From: Jejuia sp047345485
GTDB lineage: Bacteria; Bacteroidota; Bacteroidia; Flavobacteriales; Flavobacteriaceae
Assembly (NCBI RefSeq): GCF_047345485.1
Contig: NZ_JBLFEN010000004.1
Span: forward strand, 186,001-250,000
Length of the DNA: 64,000 bases
Direction of reading: 5' to 3'
Made by a program: the position numbers and the translations under genes. A model generated the notes under the pieces. The model saw only the letters and a list, made by a program, of their open reading frames with translations. It was not told where the DNA came from and made no database searches. Below, piece after piece: positions 36,043 through 46,397 of this stretch (its first letter is position 1; each line of letters starts with the position of its first letter).

Positions 36043-36591
36043 TTATTCTCCAAAAATTTTAGTGTCCAACCCATCAATACTCTTCGTATTCTTTTCTTTC
36101 CAGTAGGTTTCAATACGCTCTTTTCCTTGTTTTTCAGCCCATGAATTTAATTGATGGCGTTCTTCTTTAAAATCCATAAAAGGTACTGCAAAACCACAAG
36201 ATGTTTGTATACTTTCTACATGCATCTCAACAATTTGTCTAGTGCCAGGAATTTCAGGGAAATGGTGTTTGTTTTCTTGAAATGCTTCATCTCTTTCATG
36301 ATACACTTTAGCTGTACCGTATAGCCTTAATATAAGTGGTTTACCTTCAAAAGAGCAAAACATAATCGTCATTCTATTATTTTGCAACACATGTGCAGCA
36401 GTTTCATTACCACTTCCTGTTAAATTAAGCCAAAGCACTGTGTTTTTATCGGTGATCTTAAATGTGTCTGCTAACCCTTTTGGCGAAAGATTTATTCTAC
36501 CCTTAGCAGTAGCGGTTGCTACGAAAAACACCTTTTGAGATTCAATAAAGGTTTTAAGTTTTGGTGTTATCTCATTAAAAAAGTTTGCCAT
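36043..36591 (-). CDS. Pyridoxamine 5'-phosphate oxidase family protein
   Basis: A 182-residue split-barrel flavin-binding-fold protein: FFVATATAKGRINLSPKGLAD, WLNLTGSGNETAAHVLQNNRMTIMFCSF, LRLYGTAKVY. These blocks are characteristic of the PNPOx-like superfamily, which includes FMN-, F420- or haem-binding members. The true substrate is unknown. It is the first gene of a two-gene unit with the TPMT-like methyltransferase. Confidence 0.85.
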   Translation of the reverse strand: MANFFNEITPKLKTFIESQKVFFVATATAKGRINLSPKGLADTFKITDKNTVLWLNLTGSGNETAAHVLQNNRMTIMFCSFEGKPLILRLYGTAKVYHERDEAFQENKHHFPEIPGTRQIVEMHVESIQTSCGFAVPFMDFKEERHQLNSWAEKQGKERIETYWKEKNTKSIDGLDTKIFGE

Positions 36592-36622
36592 GTTTTACTT
36601 ATGTTTTATTGAAGTGGTTTTT

Positions 36623-38440
36623 TTAGAAAGATTTAAGTCCACCAACTACAGGTAAAGTAAGTTGTGTTTTATCTAAATCTACAGTAAGTTCTGTTCCAGG
36701 TTCTGGATGTAATGTGTAATCTTTATCACTTGAAAAAATCATTAATCCGATTTGTTGTCCTGCTTTTATAATTTGATCATCTGGTTGCAAATCAAACGTA
36801 ACTTCATAAAATTTACCAGGTTTTAGGGGTTTGCTCTCAGTTAACGATTTATAGTTTTGCGGGTCTGCCCATCCACGTGTAATAATATTATCAGTTGTTT
36901 TAATGCGTCTGCCTTCATTCCATGGTAACGATACCAACCAAACAGATAAGTTAGCGGCAGGTGTATTACTTGCTAATGTTACTGTAATTTTTGGTACTCC
37001 AGAAATATGAATGTCTTTACTTAGCTTTGGTGTAACATATAACAGTCTGTGTTTTGTTATTTCTGCTCTTGCCAATGCTTCACCGTTAAAAGAATAATTA
37101 TCAATAAGTGTTTCGGTATCTTGAGATTCTGGTTTTAAAAGTGCTAAACTTCCAGTTTTAGGCGCTCCCGAAGTAAGATGGAATGTAACATTCTCAGCAG
37201 TCGGATTCGGATAATCTGCATAAGATGTTGGGTTTTTCATATCATCACCTTCACGAACAATAAATGCTTTGTGTTGCTCATTTTCAATACCATTATCTAT
37301 GTCATGTAAATAATGTGTAAACCATTTGTTCATCATAGATACTGGTGGCGGGCCACCATGCCCAAATTGATGGTAATAAATGGCGGTTTCCAATCCCATT
37401 GCTTTCGCTTTTTTGTATATCCTGTAACTATGCTCTGGCATAACGTTCCAATCATTAAATCCATGAGACATTAACATGGCAGCTTTCATGGGTTTCATGT
37501 CATTTAAATAATCTCTACCAGCCCAAAAATCATTATAATCACCAGTTTTTCTGTCCATACCATTTTTCATTTCGGTATCTCTAACTCTTTTATTATTAGC
37601 GGCACGTTTGGTTTCATCTCCACTATGGATATAATCGTATAACACATCAATATCTTCACCTAAATAGCCTCCAGGAGAGCGTACCAATCCATTACTTCTA
37701 TAATAGTGATAATACGATGTATTTGGCGCTACAGGAATAATAACTTCTAAACCATCAACACCAGTAGTTGCAGCGGCAAGCGGTATTGTACCGTTATATG
37801 AAGTTCCTGTCATACCTACTTTACCTGTGCTCCAATAAGCGTTTACTTCTTCATCACCATAAGGCTCAGTATATCCTTTTGCTCGTCCGTTTAACCAATT
37901 TATTACTGCTTTAGGTGCTAAAGATTCGTTATCGCCACCAACAGTTGGACTCCCTTGAGATAAACCTGTACCAGGAGATGAAGAATGTACAACAATATAA
38001 CCACGTGGCACCCATGTTTTAATTTGAGAATTAGAAATTATAGGGCGTTCGCCACGACGCGTTACTTCTGGATGTGCGCGTTCTGGACCGATGTCTCCTA
38101 ATTCATGTTTTACATCCCAAAATACACCATCTACATCTGGCGCAACACCGGCATAATATGGGCTAGATTCATAAATTACAGGTAGTTTTAAGCCTTCGGT
38201 GTCTGTTTGGTAAGGTCGTGTTACAGCAACGTGCATTCTATCTAACTTACCATCGCCATCAGAATCAAATTCTGTTTCTACAAACAAATCGTGTCTTATC
38301 CATTTTTTTGGCGTATTAAAAGCATCAACTATTTGTGCTTCACCATCTTTAAAAATGGGCGTGGTTTGTTCTTGCGCTGTTGCGCCCAAAAACGTTAACA
38401 ATGCAAGTAGCAAAAATCGGTGTTTAATATTTGTCTTCAT
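36623..38440 (-). CDS. CocE/NonD family hydrolase (X-Pro dipeptidyl-peptidase-like)
   Basis: A 605-residue exported hydrolase (signal peptide MKTNIKHRFLLLALLTFLGATAQ). The alpha/beta-hydrolase catalytic Ser is in GMTGTSYNGTIPLAA, the Asp in LMSHGFNDWNVMPEH and the His in YHQFGHGGPP; the C-terminal jelly-roll (about 415-600) is the domain of X-Pro dipeptidyl-peptidases and CocE esterases. It likely cleaves peptides or esters in the periplasm. Its ATG directly follows the TAG stop of the gene at 38441. Confidence 0.9.
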   Translation of the reverse strand: MKTNIKHRFLLLALLTFLGATAQEQTTPIFKDGEAQIVDAFNTPKKWIRHDLFVETEFDSDGDGKLDRMHVAVTRPYQTDTEGLKLPVIYESSPYYAGVAPDVDGVFWDVKHELGDIGPERAHPEVTRRGERPIISNSQIKTWVPRGYIVVHSSSPGTGLSQGSPTVGGDNESLAPKAVINWLNGRAKGYTEPYGDEEVNAYWSTGKVGMTGTSYNGTIPLAAATTGVDGLEVIIPVAPNTSYYHYYRSNGLVRSPGGYLGEDIDVLYDYIHSGDETKRAANNKRVRDTEMKNGMDRKTGDYNDFWAGRDYLNDMKPMKAAMLMSHGFNDWNVMPEHSYRIYKKAKAMGLETAIYYHQFGHGGPPPVSMMNKWFTHYLHDIDNGIENEQHKAFIVREGDDMKNPTSYADYPNPTAENVTFHLTSGAPKTGSLALLKPESQDTETLIDNYSFNGEALARAEITKHRLLYVTPKLSKDIHISGVPKITVTLASNTPAANLSVWLVSLPWNEGRRIKTTDNIITRGWADPQNYKSLTESKPLKPGKFYEVTFDLQPDDQIIKAGQQIGLMIFSSDKDYTLHPEPGTELTVDLDKTQLTLPVVGGLKSF

Positions 38441-39010
38441 CTAATTTATTTTTTTTCGTGGTAAGTATCTTTTAGGAATAGGTTGCTCTTCTGTTTCTTG
38501 TGCCCAAAGTAAGTTAACAATCCACCAACGGTTTTCATCATTTATAAGTTGAATACTATTTATACCACGCATAAAGGGTTTTTTATCGTCTTTACTATGA
38601 AAACACTGGTAAGTAGTGAATACGTGAGCAATATTCCCAAAAATATTGACTTCTCTGTTTATCTCTTTTTCAATAAACCCATTCATTTTTAACCATTTAT
38701 CAGAGTTTTTTATATACTCATCTGGCGTTATATATTTTGCTTTATAAACAAAATCTTCATTTATTCCCGTTGGAATTAATTTAGCATTTGGGTAAAATAG
38801 AAATTTAAACTGTTTCCAATTACGATCTTCTTCTTTTTCAGCAGAAATAACTTCGTATAGTGCTTTTACAGTTTTATGAAGTGTAAGCACTTTAGAACTA
38901 TCAATAACAAATTCTTGCTTTTCGGTGTTCTTTTTTTCTTTAGCTTTTTTTTGTGCTTGTATAGATATTGTGAAACAGCACAAGAGAAAGAGAATTACTA
39001 TTTTTTTCAT
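38441..39010 (-). CDS. Exported protein of SnoaL/NTF2-like appearance
   Basis: A 189-residue protein with signal peptide (MKKIVILFLLCCFTISIQAQ), a Lys-rich linker, then a domain with a helix-rich start, NWKQFKFLFYPNAKLIPTG, YITPDEYIKNSDKWL and three late strands (IFGNIAHVFTTYQCFH, GINSIQLINDENRWWIVNLLWAQE). The pattern suggests a SnoaL/NTF2-like cone fold used for ligand binding, but no family can be named with confidence. It abuts and probably precedes the CocE-like hydrolase in one operon. Confidence 0.7.
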   Translation of the reverse strand: MKKIVILFLLCCFTISIQAQKKAKEKKNTEKQEFVIDSSKVLTLHKTVKALYEVISAEKEEDRNWKQFKFLFYPNAKLIPTGINEDFVYKAKYITPDEYIKNSDKWLKMNGFIEKEINREVNIFGNIAHVFTTYQCFHSKDDKKPFMRGINSIQLINDENRWWIVNLLWAQETEEQPIPKRYLPRKKIN

Positions 39011-39208
39011 TTTTTAAATTGATACAAAATAAAATGCAAAATAATAAATTACTAAGCCATAAATGGTTAAGAGCATCATAAATTATTAGACGTCGGTTTG
39101 CAGGATTTCAAGGTATGAAAATTATATTTACAGACTATTAAAACCTGTTGTTGTCGATATAAATTTAGCTTAATTTAAAACGATAAATTCACTCAAATTA
39201 ACATTACA

Positions 39209-39667
39209 CTACTTGTAAATCTTTTTAATCCTATCTAGATTACGCTTATTATCTCTATCCTTAATACTTTCGCGCTTATCGTATAATTTTTTACCTTTTG
39301 CCAAGGCTATATTAAGTTTTGCATAGCCTTTATCATTTATAAATAAACGCAACGGTATAATAGTTAGTCCTGTATTCTGTACTTCTTTATTTAACTTTTT
39401 AAGCTCCTTTTTATTTAAAAGTAACTTTCTAGTCGCTTTAGGTTTATGGTTGTAGTAGTTACCAAAAGCGTACTCTTGTATGGTCATATTCACCACAAAA
39501 AGCTCTCCGTTTTCACTAAACTCACAAAAACTTTCTGCAATAGAGGCTTTACTGCTTCTTATAGATTTTATTTCGGTACCCGTTAACACAATACCAGCCG
39601 TGTACTTATCTAATATTTCATATTGAAAGCGCGCCTTTTTATTCTGTATGTTAATGGTTTTTTGCAT
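39209..39667 (-). CDS. smpB: SsrA-binding protein
   Basis: Binds tmRNA and stalled ribosomes in trans-translation. The 152-residue length is typical, with INIQNKKARFQYEI at the N-terminus, GIVLTGTEIKSIRSSKASI, FCEFSENGELFVVNM, KRKLLLNKKELKKL-type central strands and the C-terminal basic tail KLYDKRESIKDRDNKRNLDRI. The tmRNA gene itself is not in this window. Confidence 0.96.
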   Translation of the reverse strand: MQKTINIQNKKARFQYEILDKYTAGIVLTGTEIKSIRSSKASIAESFCEFSENGELFVVNMTIQEYAFGNYYNHKPKATRKLLLNKKELKKLNKEVQNTGLTIIPLRLFINDKGYAKLNIALAKGKKLYDKRESIKDRDNKRNLDRIKKIYK

Positions 39668-39836
39668 AAGAGCAAAACTACATAAATTCCGATAAAGTAG
39701 GAATTCAAATAGGTGCTTTCAAATTAAAAAAAATAAAACAGCTGTTGTATGGTAATTAAAAAACGTTAAATAAAAACTAATCGATTTTTAAATTTGTATA
39801 AATGCTACTACTTTAGCCATATAGCTTTTACTTAAT

Positions 39837-41438
39837 ATGAAGAAATCTTTACTCGTCATCCTTATTGCCACAATAGTTTCATCTTGTGCAACTGTAGAAA
39901 AACATAATGCCCAAATAACCAAACTTCACCCAATAAATGATTTAAAAGAAGATGTAGATAATTTATATACCCAACTAAAAAGGCATCACCCTAAATTGTA
40001 TCAATATACATCGCAAGCCTTTATGGAATCTAGGTTTGATAGCTTAAAACAAACCATAAGAGTACCCTTAAATTCTAGAGACTTTTACAAAAAAGTAGCG
40101 CCAGTACTCACCACTGTAAGGCAAGGACACGTGTCTATACGTCCACAAGGCAAACAATTTAAAAGAAAAGAACGCAAAGTGCTATTAAAGAAAAAATTTG
40201 AATTTTACGATTTAGATTTTGATTACAGAGATAATAAACTTTTTGTAAAACGCACTATAGGTAAAGATTCCTCTTTTGTAGGAGCAGAGGTTATTGATAT
40301 TGCAGGAGAGTCGCCAACAGATTTAGCCGAAACCTACAAAACACGATTTGCATCAGATGGTTTTAATACCACTTTGTTTGATAGATTTGTAGGTAAGGGT
40401 TTTAGAGCGTTTTATATAAGAGATAAAGGGTTTTTAGATAGTTTAGAAGTTACATTTAAAACTAAAGATTCTACGTTTTCTAAATTATTTAAACGCGTAC
40501 CTAAAAAAGAAAAGAAAATAAAAGATTCTACCGCTACAAAAAATGATAGTATCAAAAAACCAAAACCCAAAAAACTAAGCAAACAACAAAAAGATAGCCT
40601 GAAATTAGCATCAAAAAAGCGAAAAAAATTCAGAAAAAAACACGGGTATATTGCCAGAACTAAAGAATATACAAGAAATTTTAATTTTATAGGCGAAGAT
40701 AGTACCGTAGCTTACATGAAAATACGAGGGTTCTCAAATGGTAATTACAAAAAGTTTTACGAGGCAAGTTTTAAAAAAATAGACTCAGCAAAAGCCAAAC
40801 ACTTCGTTTTAGATTTACGTGATAATGGTGGCGGACGTATTGCCGAAATAGAGCATTTATATTCCTATTTAGTAGATAAAGAATTTCAATTTATCACCGA
40901 AAGTGAGGTAAATAGTAGAGTGCCTATTCTTAAATCAATTATGAGTAATACCACCCCAACAAGCCTCAAAATACTATCAGGTATTTTATCCCCCATTCTA
41001 ATAGTTCAAAATCTACTCAGGGTTAAAAAGAAAGACGGTAAATTGTATTACAACTTTAAATATGCCAAACCAGAAGCACCAAATCCCCTTAATTTCAAAG
41101 GTAAAATATACGTCCTTATTAATGGTAATTCATTTTCCGCATCGTCCATAATTTCCACAAATTTACATGCTACCAAGCGTGCTACTTTTGTTGGCGAAGA
41201 AACCGGAGGTGCCTATAACGGTACTGTGGCAGGGTTTTACAAGCTATACCAATTACCAAATTCCAAATTAGTAACTAGAATTGGACTTATGCAAATAGAG
41301 GCGCCTTACAAGCAACAACCCGATGGTTATGGCATAAAGCCTGATGTTAAAATTGTACCAACCGTAGCAGACGTATTGCAGCAAAAGGACCCAGAATTAA
41401 ATTGGATTTTAAGTGACATTAAAAACAATATGAATTAA
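39837..41438 (+). CDS. S41-family (tail-specific) protease, lipoprotein
   Basis: A 533-residue S41 protease with lipobox IVSSCA at about residues 13-18. The catalytic region has FVLDLRDNGGGRIAEI and INGNSFSASSIISTNLHAT (catalytic Ser), followed by FVGEETGGAYNG. A Lys-rich insertion of about 45 residues (about 225-270) sits between the PDZ-like part and the catalytic core. It is probably attached to a membrane and faces the periplasm. The next gene, lpdA, is 204 bases away with a dispersed repeat in between. Confidence 0.88.
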   Translation: MKKSLLVILIATIVSSCATVEKHNAQITKLHPINDLKEDVDNLYTQLKRHHPKLYQYTSQAFMESRFDSLKQTIRVPLNSRDFYKKVAPVLTTVRQGHVSIRPQGKQFKRKERKVLLKKKFEFYDLDFDYRDNKLFVKRTIGKDSSFVGAEVIDIAGESPTDLAETYKTRFASDGFNTTLFDRFVGKGFRAFYIRDKGFLDSLEVTFKTKDSTFSKLFKRVPKKEKKIKDSTATKNDSIKKPKPKKLSKQQKDSLKLASKKRKKFRKKHGYIARTKEYTRNFNFIGEDSTVAYMKIRGFSNGNYKKFYEASFKKIDSAKAKHFVLDLRDNGGGRIAEIEHLYSYLVDKEFQFITESEVNSRVPILKSIMSNTTPTSLKILSGILSPILIVQNLLRVKKKDGKLYYNFKYAKPEAPNPLNFKGKIYVLINGNSFSASSIISTNLHATKRATFVGEETGGAYNGTVAGFYKLYQLPNSKLVTRIGLMQIEAPYKQQPDGYGIKPDVKIVPTVADVLQQKDPELNWILSDIKNNMN

Positions 41439-41446
41439 AAACATTA

Positions 41447-41530
41447 GGGCGTTACCCTATCGGGTCAGGCTTTCACTACTCAATCCCTCCTTCGTCGGGG
41501 ATTTCAAACATGCCGTTCAATCCTTAACGC
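41447..41530. repeat. GCGTTAAGGATTG repeat, copy 2
   Basis: An 84-base element running, on the minus strand, from GCGTTAAGGATTGAACGGC to CCCGATAGGGTAACGCCC. It is nearly identical to the copy at 59775-59857, which lies in the opposite orientation. Stem candidates include CCCGATAGGG and AATCCCCGAC...GGAGGGATT. Confidence 0.8.
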
Positions 41531-41603
41531 GGGTACGCTTGCTAAAACCAGTATAGCCCAATTTTAAGGCATATTTTTTTATGGTCTTCCCACAAAACAT
41601 TCG

Positions 41604-41611
41604 TATTTTTG
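41604..41611 (+). promoter_or_regulatory. -7 element before lpdA
   Basis: TATTTTTG matches TAnnTTTG and lies 31 bases before the lpdA ATG. Confidence 0.45.
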
Positions 41612-41642
41612 ATTTTCATTTTATAAAATTCAAAATCACACT

Positions 41643-43043
41643 ATGAAATCATACGATGTAGCCGTTATCGGTTCGGGTCCTGGAGGTTATGTTGCCGCAA
41701 TACGTTGTGCGCAATTAGGCATGAAAACTGCAATAATAGAAAAGTATAACACCCTTGGCGGCACCTGTTTAAATGTAGGTTGTATACCAAGTAAAGCACT
41801 TTTAGATTCCTCTCACCATTACGATGATGCAGTAAAACATTTTGAAACACATGGTATTGAAATCCCTGGTGATATTAAAGTGAATTTAGAAAAAATGATT
41901 GCGCGCAAGCAAGCCGTTGTAGATCAAACCACAGGTGGTATCGATTTCTTAATGAAAAAGAATAATATTGATGTATACCACGGTTTAGGAAGTTTTAAAG
42001 ATGCAACACACATAAAAATAGAGGGAGATGCACCAACCGAGATAGAAGCAAAAAAAACCATAATTGCTACAGGAAGTAAACCTGGAAACCTACCATTTAT
42101 AGAATTAGATAAAGAGCGCATCATTACATCAACCGAGGCTTTAAAACTCAAAGAAATACCAAAGCACTTAATTATTATTGGTGGTGGTGTTATTGGTTTA
42201 GAGTTGGGGCAAGTTTACAGACGCTTAGGTGCTGAGGTTACTGTGCTAGAGTATATGGATCGTATTATTCCAACTATGGATGCTGGCTTATCAAAAGAAT
42301 TAAATAAGGTATTTAAAAAGGCTAAATTTAAAATGCAAGTGTCTCACAAAGTAAAATCTGTAGTACGCAAAGGCGATGAGGTTATCGTAAAAGCAGATAA
42401 TAAAAAAGGGGACGAAGTTGAGTTTAAAGGCGATTACTGTCTGGTATCTGTAGGGCGTCGTGCATATACTGCTGGTTTAAATGCAGAAGCTGCAGGCGTA
42501 AAGCTAGACGAGAGTGGTAGAGTAGAGGTTAATGGCCATTTACAGACTAGTGCATCAAATATTTATGCTATTGGCGATGTTGTAAAAGGAGCTATGTTAG
42601 CACACAAAGCCGAAGAAGAAGGGGTATTTGTCGCAGAAACGATGGCAGGACAAAAACCACATATAGATTATAATTTAATTCCAGGCGTAGTGTATACATG
42701 GCCAGAAGTTGCAGCAGTTGGTAAAACCGAAGCACAACTTAAAGAGGCAGGAATTGAATATAAAACAGGGCAATTCCCAATGCGTGCTTTAGGTAGAAGT
42801 AGAGCCAGTATGGATTTGGACGGATTTGTAAAAATTTTAGCAGATAAAACAACCGACGAAATTTTAGGTGTACACATGATTGGTGCAAGAGCAGCAGACC
42901 TTATTGCAGAAGCTGTAGTAGCTATGGAATATCGTGCCAGCGCAGAAGATGTATCACGTATGTCTCATGCGCACCCAACATTTACAGAAGCTATTAAAGA
43001 AGCAGCACTTGCTGCTACTGAAGATAGAGCGTTACATATTTAA
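41643..43043 (+). CDS. lpdA: Dihydrolipoyl dehydrogenase
   Basis: The E3 flavoprotein of pyruvate, oxoglutarate and branched-chain dehydrogenase complexes. The 466-residue protein has the FAD motif IGSGPGGYVAAIRCAQ, the redox-active pair in GGTCLNVGCIPSK, NAD-binding IIGGGVIGLELGQVY, the second FAD motif IYAIGDVV and the catalytic His in HAHPTFTEAIKEA. It is monocistronic with its own terminator, so the other complex subunits are elsewhere. Confidence 0.95.
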   Translation: MKSYDVAVIGSGPGGYVAAIRCAQLGMKTAIIEKYNTLGGTCLNVGCIPSKALLDSSHHYDDAVKHFETHGIEIPGDIKVNLEKMIARKQAVVDQTTGGIDFLMKKNNIDVYHGLGSFKDATHIKIEGDAPTEIEAKKTIIATGSKPGNLPFIELDKERIITSTEALKLKEIPKHLIIIGGGVIGLELGQVYRRLGAEVTVLEYMDRIIPTMDAGLSKELNKVFKKAKFKMQVSHKVKSVVRKGDEVIVKADNKKGDEVEFKGDYCLVSVGRRAYTAGLNAEAAGVKLDESGRVEVNGHLQTSASNIYAIGDVVKGAMLAHKAEEEGVFVAETMAGQKPHIDYNLIPGVVYTWPEVAAVGKTEAQLKEAGIEYKTGQFPMRALGRSRASMDLDGFVKILADKTTDEILGVHMIGARAADLIAEAVVAMEYRASAEDVSRMSHAHPTFTEAIKEAALAATEDRALHI

Positions 43044-43064
43044 TTAATATTCAAATAATTTTTA

Positions 43065-43095
43065 AAGCGAACTAACAATTTAGTTCGCTTTTTTG
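43065..43095 (+). terminator. Rho-independent terminator of lpdA
   Basis: AAGCGAACTA pairs with TAGTTCGCTT around a 7-base loop, followed by a T-run. Confidence 0.88.
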
Positions 43096-43169
43096 TGTTT
43101 AATAAATTAACATTTAATTTAAACAAAATAAATGAAATTATGTAATTTTACAGTTTATAACTTGCTTTT

Positions 43170-45548
43170 ATGATACACCCAAAACTATTATTTATTTCAC
43201 TGCTTTTACTATGTTCAGTATTAGTTTCAGCCCAAAATAAATATACTATTAGCGGTACAATTACTGATGCATCAAACGGAGAAACTGTTTTTGGAGCATC
43301 AGTTTTTTTGGAAGGTACTACAATTGGAGCCATAACAAACGAGTATGGTTTTTACTCTATTACAGCACAAGAAGGCGATTATAAAGTAGCTGTGTCATAC
43401 ATTGGTTATGCTAGCAAATGGAGAAAAGTAACACTTGATGGTAATTTAAAAATAGATTTTGAGCTTTCTGAACAAAACACCCAACTAGATGAAGTTTTAA
43501 TAGTTTCAGAGGAAACCGAAAGGCTCAATATTAAGAGTCCGCAAATGAGTGTTTCAAAGTTAAAATTAAATACAATTAAAAATATGCCAGTAGTTCTGGG
43601 AGAAGTTGATATTATTAAATCTATACAGCTTTTACCTGGAGTTACAAATGGAGGCGAAGGTTCTGGAGGTTTTAATGTTAGAGGTGGTGCTGCAGATCAA
43701 AATTTAGTACTTCTTGACGAAGCTATCATTTATAATACATCTCATTTATTTGGGTTTTTCTCTGTATTTAATGCAGATGCTATTAAAGATGTTAAATTAT
43801 ATAAAGGCGGTATTCCTGCACGTTTTGGGGGTAGGGTATCATCGGTTTTAGATGTACGCCAAAAAGACGGTAATAGTAAGAATTTTGAGTTAAATGGTGG
43901 TATTGGTATCATATCAAGCAGGCTTTCTGCCGAAGGTCCTTTGTTTAAAGATAAAGGCTCTTTTTTAGTTGCAGGTCGTGGGTCTTATGCACATTTATTT
44001 TTACAGGCTACCGGAGGAGAAAATAGCGCTTCTTTTTATGATTTAAACCTAAAAACAAACTATAATATAGATAAAAATAATAAGCTGTATTTGTCAGGTT
44101 ATTTTGGTAGAGATGTATTTAATTTTGGTGCAAACTTTAATAGTGGCTATGGCAATGCTTCTGGAAACTTAAGATGGAATCATATTTTTAGCGATCGTGT
44201 ATTTTCAAATCTATCATTTATCTACAGTGATTATGATTATATTTTAGATTTTAAGTCTTTTGATTTTGATTGGATTTCAGAAATAACCAATTATAATATC
44301 AAGTATGATTTAAGTTATTTTCAAAGTAATAAACTTCAATTAGATTTTGGTTTTAACGCCATATATTATGATTTCAATCCTGGAGATATTAATCCAACTA
44401 CCGAAACATCTTCAATTAATCCATTACTATTAGATCAAAAACGTGCTTTCGAAAACGGGATATATGCTAGTGCAGAATATAAGTTTTCAGAAAAATTAAC
44501 CGCTACAGTAGGTTTGAGATATAGTTATTTTATAAGACGAGGTGGGCAACCTATAACAGAATATGAAAATGGACTACCAATAGTGTATAACGAAACACTT
44601 GGCGTATATGAGGAGGGTAATGTTGTAGGCGTAACAAATTTTGCAAAAAACCAAACTATAAAAACCTATGGAAATTTAGAACCACGTTTAGCATTAGCAT
44701 TACAACTAAACGACAATGCTTCAATAAAAGCAGGATATAGCCATACAGCACAATACATTCATTTATTGTCAAATACCTTATCGGTTACACCATTAGATGT
44801 TTGGGCACCTAGTGGCAGTTTTATAAAACCGCAACTATCAGACCAATATGCTATAGGGTATTTTAGAAACTTTAATAATAAAAGTTATGCTCTAGAAGTT
44901 GAAGCATATTATAAAACTGTAGATAATAGAATTGATTATGTAGATGGTTCAGAATTAATTGGTCAAAACACTATAGAAACCGAAATTTTAGATGGAGAAT
45001 TAAGAGCTTATGGTTTAGAGTTTTTATTCAGAAAAACAAAAGGCGATTTTACGGGATGGCTAGCCTACACATTATCAAAAGCAGAACAGCGAACTCCAGG
45101 AGGTGCTGCTGGCGGACCAGGTATTAACAATGGCGACTGGTATTACGCTGCACAAGATAGAACACATGACATATCACTCACAGGTAGCTATAAATTAAAT
45201 AATAAATGGAATTTTGGCGCTAATTTAATTTATCAAACAGGGCGACCTGTTACCTATCCTGATGGGCAATACACTTACGAAGATTTAAATATTGCAAATT
45301 TCTCTGATAGAAATGCAAGTAGGTTAACCGATTATCATCGTATTGATGTTTCGGCGACTTACCGACCCAATAGAAAACCAGATAAACGCTGGAAAGGCGA
45401 ATGGGTATTCGGTATTTATAATTTGTATAATCGTAGAAATGCGGCATCAATATCTTTTGGACAAAACAGAGAAACTGGTGCTAATGAAGCTACGCGAACT
45501 GCCATTTTTGGTATAGTACCATCAGTATCTTATAATTTTAAATTTTAA
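43170..45548 (+). CDS. TonB-dependent receptor (DUF4249-linked type)
   Basis: A 792-residue outer-membrane receptor: signal peptide, CarboxypepD_reg-like domain (about residues 23-105; ISGTITDASNGETVFGASVFLEG), plug (about 115-230; VLGEVDIIKSIQLLPGVTNGGEGSGGFNVRGGAADQNLVLLDE) and a 22-strand-type barrel ending FGIVPSVSYNFKF. The FNVRGG motif is classic for plugs of this subtype. The DUF4249 lipoprotein gene follows after 3 bases, a standard pair in Bacteroidota. Ligand unknown. Confidence 0.93.
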   Translation: MIHPKLLFISLLLLCSVLVSAQNKYTISGTITDASNGETVFGASVFLEGTTIGAITNEYGFYSITAQEGDYKVAVSYIGYASKWRKVTLDGNLKIDFELSEQNTQLDEVLIVSEETERLNIKSPQMSVSKLKLNTIKNMPVVLGEVDIIKSIQLLPGVTNGGEGSGGFNVRGGAADQNLVLLDEAIIYNTSHLFGFFSVFNADAIKDVKLYKGGIPARFGGRVSSVLDVRQKDGNSKNFELNGGIGIISSRLSAEGPLFKDKGSFLVAGRGSYAHLFLQATGGENSASFYDLNLKTNYNIDKNNKLYLSGYFGRDVFNFGANFNSGYGNASGNLRWNHIFSDRVFSNLSFIYSDYDYILDFKSFDFDWISEITNYNIKYDLSYFQSNKLQLDFGFNAIYYDFNPGDINPTTETSSINPLLLDQKRAFENGIYASAEYKFSEKLTATVGLRYSYFIRRGGQPITEYENGLPIVYNETLGVYEEGNVVGVTNFAKNQTIKTYGNLEPRLALALQLNDNASIKAGYSHTAQYIHLLSNTLSVTPLDVWAPSGSFIKPQLSDQYAIGYFRNFNNKSYALEVEAYYKTVDNRIDYVDGSELIGQNTIETEILDGELRAYGLEFLFRKTKGDFTGWLAYTLSKAEQRTPGGAAGGPGINNGDWYYAAQDRTHDISLTGSYKLNNKWNFGANLIYQTGRPVTYPDGQYTYEDLNIANFSDRNASRLTDYHRIDVSATYRPNRKPDKRWKGEWVFGIYNLYNRRNAASISFGQNRETGANEATRTAIFGIVPSVSYNFKF

Positions 45549-45551
45549 ATC

Positions 45552-46397
45552 ATGAAACAGTATTTATATATAACTATCGTTTTTATTGCACTTATAAGTG
45601 TGTCTTGTACAGATGTGGTAAATGTAGATGTGCCAGAAGCGGCTCCAAGATTGGTGGTAGAAGCTTCTATTGATTGGGAAAAAGAAACTCAAGGTAACGA
45701 GCAGTTTATAAAATTATCAATGTCAACACCATTTTTTGACAATTTAACTAATACTGCCGTATCAGGAGCTTCAGTCATAATTACTAACACTACAACTAAC
45801 GAAGTATTTGAGTTTTCAGATCAGGGAGAAGGTATTTATAGCACCTCTAATTTCTCGCCGGTTTTAAATCAGTCTTATACTTTAGAAATAAATTATCAAG
45901 GAGAAACTTACATAGCAGAAGAAACGATGACACCTGTCGTGGATATTGATGAAATAAGTCAAGCTAGAACAGGAGGATTTGATGACGAAGCTCTAGAGGT
46001 TAGCCTATTTTTTAACGACCCTCCAAACGAAGAAAATTTCTATTTTTTTAGATTTGAAGAAGAAGGTGATTTACTGCCAGAATTATTGGCAATCCCTGAT
46101 GAGTTTACCGATGGTAATAGAATGAATGTGTTTTTTGAAAAAGAAAGTGATGATGATATTGGTACAGCTGAGTTTGAATCTGGAGACGTAGCTTTTATTA
46201 AGTTTTATGGTGTATCAAAACAATATTTTAATTATTTAGACATACTTATAGATCAATATGAAAATGCTCAAAATCCTTTTGGTACAGTACCAGCGCGGTT
46301 AAAAGGTAATGTTGTAAATTCAACAAATCCAGATAATTATGCTTTTGGATATTTTAGGCTAGTTCAAGTTATTAATGTTACTTACGTATTTCAATAG
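45552..46397 (+). CDS. DUF4249 lipoprotein partnered with the TonB receptor
   Basis: A 281-residue lipoprotein (lipobox LISVSC, about residues 14-19) with the DUF4249 layout: a first beta-domain VVEASIDWEKETQGNEQFIKLSMSTPFFD, NQSYTLEINYQGETYIAEETM and a C-terminal region with NPFGTVPARLKGNVVNSTNPDNYAFGYF, the usual signature end of this family. It is presumed to cap the receptor on the cell surface, by analogy with SusD-type partners. Confidence 0.9.
   Translation: MKQYLYITIVFIALISVSCTDVVNVDVPEAAPRLVVEASIDWEKETQGNEQFIKLSMSTPFFDNLTNTAVSGASVIITNTTTNEVFEFSDQGEGIYSTSNFSPVLNQSYTLEINYQGETYIAEETMTPVVDIDEISQARTGGFDDEALEVSLFFNDPPNEENFYFFRFEEEGDLLPELLAIPDEFTDGNRMNVFFEKESDDDIGTAEFESGDVAFIKFYGVSKQYFNYLDILIDQYENAQNPFGTVPARLKGNVVNSTNPDNYAFGYFRLVQVINVTYVFQ

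Noticed and set aside
41447..41530. CRISPR-like repeat
   Set aside because: Only isolated copies kilobases apart; no regularly spaced repeats anywhere in the window.
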